From: an uncultured Megamonas sp.
GTDB taxonomy: Bacteria; Bacillota; Negativicutes; Selenomonadales; Selenomonadaceae
Assembly: GCA_900554895.1 (NCBI GenBank)
Contig: USIX01000044.1
Span: 1 to 15,752 of the forward strand
Length of the DNA stretch: 15,752 nt
Direction of reading: 5' to 3'
The position numbers and the translations under genes are program-made. Positions within the stretch are counted from its first letter, which is position 1; each line of letters starts with the position of its first letter. The notes under the pieces were generated by a model. It searched no databases, was not told the DNA's origin, and was given only the letters and a program-made list of their open reading frames with translations. This document shows positions 5,788-13,079 of this stretch, in pieces.

Positions 5788-8375
5788 CCCGGTGTAGTAT
5801 CTTCAATGAATTGCGGCGGAATATTTGCAAGAAGACGGCTTTTCCTGCCGGAACAGGAAATAAAAAGTTCTTTTTTGGCACGGGTAACGGCTACATAAAA
5901 CAGACGTTTCTCTTCTTCGGTAATACAACCGCCCTGTGTACTAAAATATGAGGGAAAAACGTCATCGTTCATACCGGCGAGAAATTCGTATTTGAATTCC
6001 AGCCCTTTCGCCTGATGAACGGTGATAATAGGAATTTTCGGTCTGTCGGCAGTCAATGCGTCCAAGTCGCTGCCGGAAAGAGCAGCATACTGCAAAAGTT
6101 CTTTAATACCGTTTAAACCTGTCTGATGCGATAGTTCCTGTTTTGCAATAAGATATAAAGTACGCAGATTGTCTATGCGGCTTGCACCGTTGACGCTCTG
6201 TTCATTATATACGTCTTTCAGTTTAAAACTGTCTACAATTAAGGCGATTAATTTTTCCAAAGAAATATCATCGGTAATTTTTCGGCGCAGATTTATCAGA
6301 ATTTCAGCCGGTTTAATAAAGCGATTTTTCTGTCTGATAATAAGTTCACGCCGTTTTTTTGCTGTAGGCATGATTTTTTCTTCCAGCATTTTATGCAGTA
6401 AATCCCACGTTGCCAGCACATCATCAAAAGAATTATGATTTGATTTCGTATTCAAATTAAACAAAGTGCTGAGAAATTCAAGCTTATGATTGGGCAGATT
6501 GGGATAAAAACGGCGCGCCAAATCAAGCGTATCAAAATTGATGTTATTCATATCAAGCGGTGCAAGACCGTAGCGAATTAAATTCTGATTGAGAATATCC
6601 ATGTCATATCCTCGGATATTATGGCCGCTAATAACGGCCCCTTTAATAAATTCGGTAAATGCAGTGAGAACCTTAATCGGATTTTCGCCGTTTTGTGCTA
6701 AAAATTCATCGGAAATATGATGTATTTTTTCCGAGTCGCCGACTCTTTTTTCCGATTGTAGGTATTTGTTAAATGAAGCAATCTGCCTGCCGCAATGAAT
6801 GCGCACAGCGGAAAGTTGAATAATATTGTCGGTAAAGATGTCCGTGCCTGTACCTTCGATATCAAAAACAACGATATCTTTTGCTAAATAAGCATGAATT
6901 AAACCGGCAAACGGCTCGTAATATTCATCATTGAAATTGGCATTAACAAAATCGGACAGACGCAGTCCTGCGTTTAAATATTCCTCCGAAGCAATCTGCC
7001 GAACAGTACCTATACCGATATTCGGAATGAGATTAACCAGTATGCGTTGCAGACTCAAATAATCATCACTGTTAATCAGATATTTTAAAACTGCCGTAAT
7101 ATCTTTAATTTCCTGTCGTTTAAAAAATTTTATACTGTCTATCTGGATAAAATGCAGCGGATTTTGCGGATGCTTCTGATTGTAAGCATTGGATATTGCC
7201 GTTAAATGACCGGCAAGTGTATATAAATATTTATTTTGGCGAACGAGTACGGCTATGTCGGACAAATTTTCCGTCTGCGGTAAAAGACGTACTATATTGT
7301 TAAAAATCCAACAGGCTTCATCATACGTATTGCGAAACTGTCGTAAATAAATTTTATGACCTCTCTCACTACTTTTGGAAATCATATTTTTAGCATAGGA
7401 ATGTTCAATCACTTCTTTATGAAATAAATTCAATAAAGTATTGTACGCCATTTCTAAAAGCAGCTTTGTAGAACGGTAATTCTCGGTAAAATTAACAATG
7501 AGCGGATCGTATTTTTCGCGAAATTCCCTTAAAATACGTTCAGGATTGGAACCGCGCCATTCATAAATCGTCTGAAATTCATCACCGCACAGCATGATAT
7601 TGCGTTTAAAAAACAGGTACTGCAGCATTATATATTCAAAAATACTTGTATCCTGCATTTCATCAATCATGATATATCTGTATTTTTCATGCCAGACACG
7701 GCGGATATCCTCATCCTGCAATAAACGGTAGGCATTGGCAATCAAATCTTTATAATCAAGTCCGTTCATCTGTCGCAGAGCATGTTCATAGGCAATAATG
7801 ATATTGAGTCCGTCAAACTGGAAAAATCGGGCTAAATTATCACTTTTCTGCTGATTGAAAGTTTTATTAAAATTTAAATGCTGCTGATACAATGAAGTAT
7901 AATCCGTCTCGATATCATTGCAGAGATGTTTTAAAGCACGTTCCTGTTTTAATGCTTCAATGCAGTTAACGATATACTGTAAATCAAGAGCCTTACCTTT
8001 CGGATACTTTAACAGGATTTGACGGATTAAGGCTTTTTGATCTTCATCATCGAAAATAACAAATTCCTGAAAAGTTTTATGCTGCGCTTTTGCGGAAAGA
8101 GTGATAATCTGATAGGCAAAACCATGAATAGTACGGATAGTAATATCCTTGGCGATTTCAAAATCGAGCTGATTTCCAATACGGTTTTTCAGTTCGCGAC
8201 ATGCTTTATTGGTAAAAGTAAGACAGAGAATTTCGCTTGGTCGTGCTTTATGCTTTTGCAGTATATTGGCTACGCGGTACGATAATACATTTGTTTTTCC
8301 TGTACCTGCACCGGCACAAAGTAAAATATTCTTATCAAGTTCGTTTATGACTTGCAACTGTTTTTTATTGAACAT
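5781..8375 (-). CDS. UvrD/PcrA-family DNA helicase with inserted DnaQ-like 3'-5' exonuclease domain
   Basis: An 864-residue protein with all superfamily 1A helicase motifs: Walker A AGAGTGKT (21-28), FTNKA (54-58), RTIHGFAY (81-88), motif II DEMQD (238-242), GDEFQTIYEWRGS (264-276), ENYRST (298-303), motif V TVHQAKGLEF (785-794) and motif VI VAVTRAKKELF (828-838). Between motifs IV and V lies a DEDDh exonuclease domain (about 500-665): FDIEGTG with Asp505/Glu507, GHNIRGYDMD with Asp591, and HNSFDD with His647/Asp652. The IV-V gap of about 480 residues is far longer than in ordinary UvrD/PcrA, and the protein ends soon after motif VI, without the usual tail. It should unwind DNA 3' to 5' using ATP and may also trim 3' ends; repair or restart are plausible roles. 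Single-gene unit. Confidence 0.93.
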   Translation of the reverse strand: MFNKKQLQVINELDKNILLCAGAGTGKTNVLSYRVANILQKHKARPSEILCLTFTNKACRELKNRIGNQLDFEIAKDITIRTIHGFAYQIITLSAKAQHKTFQEFVIFDDEDQKALIRQILLKYPKGKALDLQYIVNCIEALKQERALKHLCNDIETDYTSLYQQHLNFNKTFNQQKSDNLARFFQFDGLNIIIAYEHALRQMNGLDYKDLIANAYRLLQDEDIRRVWHEKYRYIMIDEMQDTSIFEYIMLQYLFFKRNIMLCGDEFQTIYEWRGSNPERILREFREKYDPLIVNFTENYRSTKLLLEMAYNTLLNLFHKEVIEHSYAKNMISKSSERGHKIYLRQFRNTYDEACWIFNNIVRLLPQTENLSDIAVLVRQNKYLYTLAGHLTAISNAYNQKHPQNPLHFIQIDSIKFFKRQEIKDITAVLKYLINSDDYLSLQRILVNLIPNIGIGTVRQIASEEYLNAGLRLSDFVNANFNDEYYEPFAGLIHAYLAKDIVVFDIEGTGTDIFTDNIIQLSAVRIHCGRQIASFNKYLQSEKRVGDSEKIHHISDEFLAQNGENPIKVLTAFTEFIKGAVISGHNIRGYDMDILNQNLIRYGLAPLDMNNINFDTLDLARRFYPNLPNHKLEFLSTLFNLNTKSNHNSFDDVLATWDLLHKMLEEKIMPTAKKRRELIIRQKNRFIKPAEILINLRRKITDDISLEKLIALIVDSFKLKDVYNEQSVNGASRIDNLRTLYLIAKQELSHQTGLNGIKELLQYAALSGSDLDALTADRPKIPIITVHQAKGLEFKYEFLAGMNDDVFPSYFSTQGGCITEEEKRLFYVAVTRAKKELFISCSGRKSRLLANIPPQFIEDTTPGS

Positions 8376-8480
8376 AGAAATTTCTCCTGAATAGGCTTAT
8401 TATCTTTATTGTAGTTTATCATTGATAGAAAAGCTACAGTTTATACTGATGAAAGCAATATTAAGTGATACCGCCAAATA

Positions 8481-8526
8481 AAAAAACGAAAATCCCCGAT
8501 TTTCAATCTGAAGATTTTCGTTTTTT
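8481..8526 (-). terminator. intrinsic terminator of the secreted-protein gene
   Basis: AAAAAACGAAAATC (8481-8494) pairs perfectly with 8513-8526 around an 18-base loop. It starts five bases after the stop of the - strand gene and separates it from the helicase gene. A run of A on the left gives a U run in the - strand transcript. Confidence 0.8.
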
Positions 8527-8531
8527 GTTTA

Positions 8532-9161
8532 TTAAATTTCCGGCAATTTCGGCAGAATATCGCCTTCATCAATAGGCAGATATTCCAAATTGGTTGATTT
8601 TATAATTGATTGCATGAAATCATGCACTTGCGCTTTCTGGTTGAATAATTGTTGCAAATCCAAAACAAGAGATAAGTCTACACCTTGTTTTAACAGATAA
8701 TCGGCTATTGCCTGCTGGAATATATTTAAATCAATATTTATGCCATAAGAACGAAGTTCGGCAAATTTTTGTGCGATATCCGTCTGTGCCGCTTGCTGTA
8801 AAGCTTCCTGATAGAAATGATTAACCACGCTCATAGCAACATTGGAAAGAAGATGACCGATTATTGGTATGTTTTCTTCTGACCAGATAGCAAAACGGGA
8901 AGCCGTATCAAAATATCCCTGATATTCTTCAATTATCGGTCGTGTTGCCATAAGATAATCCTGTAGCTGCTGTTTTTGCTGTTCATCTTGCAGCATTTGC
9001 ATGATTTCATTGTGCAATTGAACTTTTTCCGTGTCTATTGTTATGTTCATGTCAGCAGCATTAATCCCTGTATCTGGTGTAGCGGGAGCTGCCTGCACAC
9101 ATAGAGGAGCCACCATTAAACATATGAGCAGTAACATTAGGCGGCATATTTTTTTTAACAT
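8532..9161 (-). CDS. secreted, mainly helical protein of unknown function
   Basis: A 209-residue protein starting at the ATG whose AGGAG (9171-9175) lies nine bases upstream; a TTG at 9170 in frame abuts the ribosome site and is unlikely. Residues 1-24 form a signal peptide: MLKK, a hydrophobic core, and VQA before A25. No lipobox is evident. The mature part is Gln-rich and predicted helical throughout, with repeated LQ/QQ-containing amphipathic segments (about 45-75, 115-140, 150-185), and no cysteines. No family recognised. It is likely exported across the inner membrane. It has its own promoter and terminator, so it is probably a single-gene unit. Confidence 0.75.
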   Translation of the reverse strand: MLKKICRLMLLLICLMVAPLCVQAAPATPDTGINAADMNITIDTEKVQLHNEIMQMLQDEQQKQQLQDYLMATRPIIEEYQGYFDTASRFAIWSEENIPIIGHLLSNVAMSVVNHFYQEALQQAAQTDIAQKFAELRSYGINIDLNIFQQAIADYLLKQGVDLSLVLDLQQLFNQKAQVHDFMQSIIKSTNLEYLPIDEGDILPKLPEI

Positions 9162-9203
9162 AAAATTCAACTCCTGTAATCAAATTTGGATTAAAGATAT
9201 ATC

Positions 9204-9242
9204 TTTGTCTAAAGTTTACTATAATCGAAGCTTTTTGTCTAA
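9204..9242. repeat. direct repeat TTTGTCTAA, 30 bases apart, around a promoter
   Basis: Copies at 9204-9212 and 9234-9242. One overlaps the -35 box and the other lies just past the -10 box of the - strand promoter described here, so the pair could be an operator spanning about three helical turns. Confidence 0.4.
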
Positions 9243-9246
9243 TCAA
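9218..9246 (-). promoter_or_regulatory. predicted promoter of the secreted-protein gene
   Basis: On the - strand TTGATT (complement of 9241-9246) and TATAGT (complement of 9218-9223) are 17 bases apart. The leader to the ATG at 9161 would be about 50 bases. Confidence 0.6.
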
Positions 9247-9293
9247 AAACTAGAACACTCTATACTTGATGATTACAAACCAGAATAAAAAAG

Positions 9294-9316
9294 GACTGCC
9301 GTAAAATACGGCAGTC
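9294..9316 (-). terminator. perfect 10-bp hairpin, - strand terminator, in the leader of the excisionase-like gene
   Basis: GACTGCCGTA (9294-9303) pairs perfectly with 9307-9316 around a three-base loop. On the - strand it is followed by CCTTTTTT, the form of an intrinsic terminator; on the + strand no T run follows. The only - strand gene upstream of it is the glutamine synthetase. On the + strand it lies five bases before the ribosome site of the helix-turn-helix gene. Confidence 0.7.
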
Positions 9317-9335
9317 TTACAAAGGAGTTAGTACT

Positions 9336-9533
9336 ATGATTGATTTATCGAATACCAAACTTACGGATGATATCTACACCCCAGAAGAAATTTCTAAAAT
9401 ACTCAAAGTACCTGCTAGCACAATAAGATATTTATTGCGTAGAGATGATATGATAGGATTTAAAGTGGGTAGACAATATCGAGTAACTAAACCCGATTTA
9501 GAAGCATTTATAGAAGATAATAAACGAATTTAA
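9336..9533 (+). CDS. excisionase-family helix-turn-helix DNA-binding protein
   Basis: A 65-residue protein that is almost entirely a MerR/excisionase-type winged helix: YTPEEISKILKVPASTIRYLL (residues about 14-34) forms the helix-turn-helix, followed by the wing GFKVGRQYRVTKPDLEAFIE (about 41-60), the classic pattern of the HTH_17/excisionase family. Such proteins bend DNA for phage or conjugative-element excision, but many chromosomal copies act as simple regulators. It has an excellent ribosome site (AAAGGAG, 9321-9327). No integrase or other mobile gene lies beside it, and it stands on the + strand between two - strand genes. Whether it is a relic of an element or a resident regulator cannot be settled here. 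Confidence 0.85.
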   Translation: MIDLSNTKLTDDIYTPEEISKILKVPASTIRYLLRRDDMIGFKVGRQYRVTKPDLEAFIEDNKRI

Positions 9534-9539
9534 TCTGAC

Positions 9540-9600
9540 TAGCACTTTGTAGCACTTTTAATCATTTTAAAAGCCTGCAAAGTGCTTATACATAAGGCTT
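9540..9600. repeat. overlapping repeats and competing hairpins 3' of the excisionase-like gene
   Basis: TAGCACTTT occurs at 9540-9548 and 9550-9558 (10-base step) and inverted at 9579-9587 (one mismatch). AGCACTTTG/CAAAGTGCT (9541-9549, 9578-9586) with inner CTTTTAA/TTAAAAG makes one hairpin; AAGCCT/AGGCTT (9571-9576, 9595-9600) makes a second that excludes it. Neither ends in a T run. Confidence 0.55.
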
Positions 9601-9619
9601 ACAGCAAATTTAAGTACAA

Positions 9620-11506
9620 TTAAATCATATTGTCTTTATAAGCTGCATACAGAGTTTTTAATTCTTCCATTTTGTCGTACATTTCAACCTGTAGGCTGGA
9701 AGCTGTAGCAAAATCACCGGAATTTAAAGCTTTAATAAGCTGAGTGAACAGCGATTTCTGGTCAATGCTGTCTTTAGCCAGATAATAGCGGATACGATTG
9801 AGTTTATTCCAATTATAAGAGTCTTCATCCGTTACATAAGCAGATTTAATTTCTTTAAATTTACTGATTAGAGCACGATTTTCCGGAATGATACGGCTGA
9901 TAAGTTCTGTTTTCCAGCGAATTAACTCACCGTTAACGAACGCATCGATAATCTGGTCACGCAATGCGCCGCCGGAAGTCAATACTTTGCGTTTTTCCGG
10001 ATAATTATTTAAATTAGTGAGGTTTTCCCAAACTGTTGCCGGATGTACACCGAAACGCTGATTGCGTTCTTCTTCCGTATAGTCTTCAAAAACATCGTCT
10101 TCAGCACGATATGCGCGGTCTGTTTCCAGATAATCGGTTTTTTCGCCCGGTTGTTTGGAAATTTCAGCAAGCAGCTCATCCGTTGTTTTCGTAACAGAGT
10201 ATTTAATACCGTCAAAAGCAGCAGTATAAATAGCAGCAAGAACGAGATAAGTATTTGTATACGGATTGCAGGCACGCAGTTCAAAACGAGTTGCCTTCGG
10301 ATTATTGATATCACGAATAAGACCTGCTAAAATAGTACGGTTACGGGAAGGAATTTCCGGTTTATGACCAAGAGACGTAACAATACATACCGGAGCTTCA
10401 AAGCCCGGTTTTAAACGGTTTAAGGAGTCGTTTGTTGCAGAAACGAACGGATTGATAACTTCATAGTTTTTCAAAAGACCCATGATAGCACCGTAGCCGA
10501 TAGCACTCATGAAGTCTTTTTTCATATCAGTCGGAGCAAAGAGATTTACGAAAGAGCCGTCTTTCATGATAGCACCCATACCAATATGAGTATGTTCACC
10601 GTTACCAGCAAGACCAATCATCGGTTTAGCTTTAAAGATAACTTCCAGACCGTTTTCACGGAAAATTTCCTTAACAAGGATACGAACAACCAGTTCATTA
10701 TCTGCAGCCTGAAGAGCATCAGCGAATTTCCAGTCGATTTCCACCTGTTCACATACATGCGTCATATTACCGTCTGTATCCATATGACCTTTCATGCCGC
10801 CAACTTCTTTGTGACCCATTTCCGGGGAAAGTCCGTATGCTTCAAGCGCAAGCACGCACTGTTCAAGAGCTGTACGCACGGAACCGCGGGTACGCTGCCA
10901 ATACTGTTCCTGCATAACCTGAGATGCGGACATTTCCGGAATATCTGCATCGCTGAGCGGAGTTTTTACCCAAAATTCAAGTTCGGTTGCAGAAGTGAAT
11001 ACGATATCTTTAACATCGGCACCGTTGATATGTTCAAGACCGGAAACAGTGTGATGTTTTTTGAACAGGTCAAGCAGACCTTTTTTTACATAATTTAATG
11101 TTTCAGCCAATACGGAGCGAGAGTCAACAGCAGTGCCCTCATGAATAAGTGCAGCCGGAATACGGAGCGTACCGATAGGTTTTTCCAGCTCTTCATCATA
11201 GCTTTCCATATTATAATCAACAAACCAATTAACTGTAGGGTCAATCGGCATATCTACCTTTGCATTGTTAAGTGTAGCAATACCGGTTAATACAACGGAA
11301 GAACCGTCAGTCTGAACGGCGGAACCATTATAAAACGCATCAATATCTTCTAAGAAAATTCGCATAGGAATTTTTTCATCTGTATCATTACCAGCTAAGT
11401 CAATACCTACCAAAGATACAAATTTAATTTCCGGATGTTGTTTTAATGTAGCAATAATATCTTCTTTTTTGGAATTTGCAGGAATAACGTATAATAAATC
11501 GTTCAT
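9620..11506 (-). CDS. glutamine synthetase, 628-residue form with C-terminal extension
   Basis: Makes glutamine from glutamate, ammonia and ATP; the main route of nitrogen entry. Active-site motifs are intact: metal ligands Glu175/Glu177 in TELEF, EQVEID (253-258), KAKP (292-295), GNGEHTHIGM (301-310) with His305, PSRNR (386-390) and RFELRACNP (407-415) with Glu409. The catalytic core reads like the type I/beta-grasp plus catalytic fold, but about 220 residues follow Glu409 instead of the roughly 110 of ordinary GlnA, ending in a helical region (about 520-628). The adenylylation motif NLYDLP is not seen. Longer proteins of this kind occur in anaerobic Firmicutes. The ATG has AAGGTGG upstream. 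Single-gene unit with a long structured leader. I do not assign glnA or glnN because the subtype is not certain. Confidence 0.9.
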   Translation of the reverse strand: MNDLLYVIPANSKKEDIIATLKQHPEIKFVSLVGIDLAGNDTDEKIPMRIFLEDIDAFYNGSAVQTDGSSVVLTGIATLNNAKVDMPIDPTVNWFVDYNMESYDEELEKPIGTLRIPAALIHEGTAVDSRSVLAETLNYVKKGLLDLFKKHHTVSGLEHINGADVKDIVFTSATELEFWVKTPLSDADIPEMSASQVMQEQYWQRTRGSVRTALEQCVLALEAYGLSPEMGHKEVGGMKGHMDTDGNMTHVCEQVEIDWKFADALQAADNELVVRILVKEIFRENGLEVIFKAKPMIGLAGNGEHTHIGMGAIMKDGSFVNLFAPTDMKKDFMSAIGYGAIMGLLKNYEVINPFVSATNDSLNRLKPGFEAPVCIVTSLGHKPEIPSRNRTILAGLIRDINNPKATRFELRACNPYTNTYLVLAAIYTAAFDGIKYSVTKTTDELLAEISKQPGEKTDYLETDRAYRAEDDVFEDYTEEERNQRFGVHPATVWENLTNLNNYPEKRKVLTSGGALRDQIIDAFVNGELIRWKTELISRIIPENRALISKFKEIKSAYVTDEDSYNWNKLNRIRYYLAKDSIDQKSLFTQLIKALNSGDFATASSLQVEMYDKMEELKTLYAAYKDNMI

Positions 11507-11684
11507 TAAAAAGCCCCACCTTTTCTAAAGCATAATTTTAATTATCATGAAAAATAAAAAAAGCCATATGAAAACGCTCTGTATAAATATCACAATAAAA
11601 CAGATATACCCAAAGTACACCCACTCACTGATATACAGACTATTCATAAGGCTCCGTTGCCTAAAATATATAATATTGTTGACG
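11507..11684 (-). promoter_or_regulatory. predicted structured leader of the glutamine synthetase mRNA
   Basis: About 178 bases separate the predicted start of transcription from the ATG. CTGTATA/TATACAG (11632-11638 with 11579-11585) plus TCA/TGA close a 60-base domain, and AGGC/GCCT makes a small hairpin with loop AACGGA upstream of it. A T-rich run follows (near 11551-11558). I recognise no known riboswitch class. Confidence 0.35.
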
Positions 11685-11690
11685 CCTCTA

Positions 11691-11719
11691 ATAGTACCAT
11701 AAGTATTTATTTTTGTCCA
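11691..11719 (-). promoter_or_regulatory. predicted promoter of the glutamine synthetase gene
   Basis: On the - strand TGGACA (complement of 11714-11719; five of six) is 17 bases from TACTAT (complement of 11691-11696; four of six). It is the best-spaced candidate in the 291-base gap. Confidence 0.45.
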
Positions 11720-11760
11720 GTAGTTTATTGTGTATTTCTTTGTATTTTTGCAAGTTTATT

Positions 11761-11788
11761 AAAAAAGGAAACGTATTAACCGTTTCCT
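11761..11788 (-). terminator. intrinsic terminator of the dehydrogenase gene
   Basis: AGGAAACG (11766-11773) pairs perfectly with CGTTTCCT (11781-11788) around a seven-base loop; on the - strand the stem is followed by a T run. It lies ten bases after the stop codon. Confidence 0.85.
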
Positions 11789-11797
11789 TCATAAGCT

Positions 11798-12883
11798 TTA
11801 ATTATGCTGTTTATAATATGCTTCAAGCTGCATAATGGCATCATAAACCATATCGCGCGTGATTTTATACGGAACATGTACGATATCGTTTGTTGTCATT
11901 GCTTTGTCCAGTACGACAGTTAAATCTTCTTTGCTGTTCACATCAATGTCTTTCAGACAAATAGGCAGTCGTGCCTGTTTATTGAATTTATATACTTTTT
12001 CAAATTTCTCTGTCTGCTTATCCAGGAGCAGAAGAATTAATACACCGTAACTTACAAGCTCACCGTGCAGATGTTTTTCTTCACAAATTTTCAGCATAGT
12101 ACAGCCATAATAAATGGAATGAGCCAAACAACTGTTATAATCATTGATTACAAGAACGGAAACCAAACCGGTACTGATGATTATAATGGAGATAACCTGC
12201 TCCAACGCTTCGGTTACATCATGTTTTTCAGCTGCCTTCAAAGCATCCAATCCGTAATTAATTAATTGCTCAGAACAATTTCTGCTGATTTGCACGCCAA
12301 GTGCATTTGTATGATTCATTTTATCGCCGCGGGAGGAAAAACCTGTTTCATACTGTTTGGAAAGAGCATCACCTATGCCTGCCCAGATGAAATGATATGG
12401 TGCCTGTGCAATAATCTGCGTATTTATAAAGCAGTGCTGCGGACTTTTTTTCGGGAAATACAATTCCTTGAAAGCATGCGTTTCGTCATCATAGATTACA
12501 CAAACGGCTGTAACGGGTGCACAGTTGGATGCGATTGTAGGAAAAGAAAATACAGGTTTATCTTCCATATCGCAAAGTGTTTTGCAGGTATCGATTGCAC
12601 GACCGCCGCCTACGGCAAATACCATATCTGCTGCTTTGAATTCAGGATTTTGTGCCAGCATTTGTATATTGGCATAGGTTGAATCCCCGCCATACCAAAG
12701 AAAATCGGTAATTTCCACGCTGGTATCCGCTATTGCATCAAGCAGTGCCTGTTTTGCCTTTGAAATTGCCGTTTTGCCGCCGATAACAACAGCTTTTCTG
12801 CCGTAGGGAGCACAGATATCAGCAATTTCATTATATACGTCACCGCCTATGCTGTAACTCGGTAAAAATACAGTATTCGCCAT
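11798..12883 (-). CDS. GldA-like NAD-dependent metal dehydrogenase (iron-containing alcohol dehydrogenase superfamily)
   Basis: A 361-residue cytosolic enzyme, usual size for the glycerol-dehydrogenase branch. The nucleotide-binding half holds VGGGRAIDTCK (91-101) and PTIASNCAPVTAVCVIYDD (115-133), which matches the GldA PTIASTDAPCSA region. The metal-binding half has Asp172 in GIGDALSK, His255 in CLAHSIYYG and His273 in LHGELVSYG, the three ligand positions of glycerol dehydrogenase. The GldA-typical TDAP is replaced by NCAP, and the second half carries unusual insertions of Cys and Ile, so the substrate may be another polyol, hydroxyketone or aldehyde. Glycerol is the family default, not shown. 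Ribosome site AAGGTGG, nine bases from the ATG; the gene has its own promoter and terminator. Confidence 0.85.
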   Translation of the reverse strand: MANTVFLPSYSIGGDVYNEIADICAPYGRKAVVIGGKTAISKAKQALLDAIADTSVEITDFLWYGGDSTYANIQMLAQNPEFKAADMVFAVGGGRAIDTCKTLCDMEDKPVFSFPTIASNCAPVTAVCVIYDDETHAFKELYFPKKSPQHCFINTQIIAQAPYHFIWAGIGDALSKQYETGFSSRGDKMNHTNALGVQISRNCSEQLINYGLDALKAAEKHDVTEALEQVISIIIISTGLVSVLVINDYNSCLAHSIYYGCTMLKICEEKHLHGELVSYGVLILLLLDKQTEKFEKVYKFNKQARLPICLKDIDVNSKEDLTVVLDKAMTTNDIVHVPYKITRDMVYDAIMQLEAYYKQHN

Positions 12884-12957
12884 AAAATAAGACCACCTTT
12901 GATTTTTTAAATTAAGTATAAATATTTTTACATTGTATATTTAACAGCGTGATTTTT

Positions 12958-12986
12958 AGTCTATAACCTTTTTATAAAATTGTCAA
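12958..12986 (-). promoter_or_regulatory. predicted promoter of the GldA-like gene
   Basis: On the - strand a perfect TTGACA (complement of 12981-12986) is 17 bases from TAGACT (complement of 12958-12963; four of six). Leader of about 70 bases. Confidence 0.6.
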
Positions 12987-12987
12987 G

Positions 12988-13009
12988 TTGTAAAGTTACG
13001 TGTTTACAA
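12988..13009. promoter_or_regulatory. perfect inverted repeat TTGTAAA-N8-TTTACAA between divergent genes
   Basis: The seven-base arms are 12988-12994 and 13003-13009. The site lies one base upstream of the -35 box of the GldA-like gene and also overlaps a possible -35 (TTGTAA) of the + strand Nudix gene. It has the form of a dimeric regulator's operator or activator site; the regulator is unknown. Confidence 0.5.
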
Positions 13010-13050
13010 TTTATAAATGATTTCTAAAAAAATTTGTAGTAGAATATAAT
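12988..13050 (+). promoter_or_regulatory. candidate promoter region of the Nudix-DUF523 gene
   Basis: Two options: TTGTAA (12988-12993) with TATAAA (13012-13017) at 18-base spacing, or a perfect TATAAT at 13045-13050 with no convincing -35 box. The choice is open. Confidence 0.3.
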
Positions 13051-13079
13051 CGAACTAATTGTAGGAGTGATACTGATTT

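Noticed and set aside
5781..8375. AddA/RecB-type helicase-nuclease
   Set aside because: The nuclease motifs are DEDDh (DnaQ-like) and internal, not PD-(D/E)XK at the C-terminus, and no AddB partner is adjacent.
10586..11098. A 170-codon open frame on the + strand inside the glutamine synthetase gene
   Set aside because: It is the complement of a strongly conserved enzyme gene, has no ribosome site and its translation is a cysteine/phenylalanine-rich sequence with no recognisable domain.
11507..11797. Known riboswitch such as a glutamine or THF aptamer
   Set aside because: None of the conserved core sequences I know for these classes can be found; only generic stems are present.
12988..13009. 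BirA or Rex operator
   Set aside because: Half-sites look similar, but BirA boxes have a spacer of about 18 between TTGTAAA arms and Rex sites use a spacer of about four; here it is eight.
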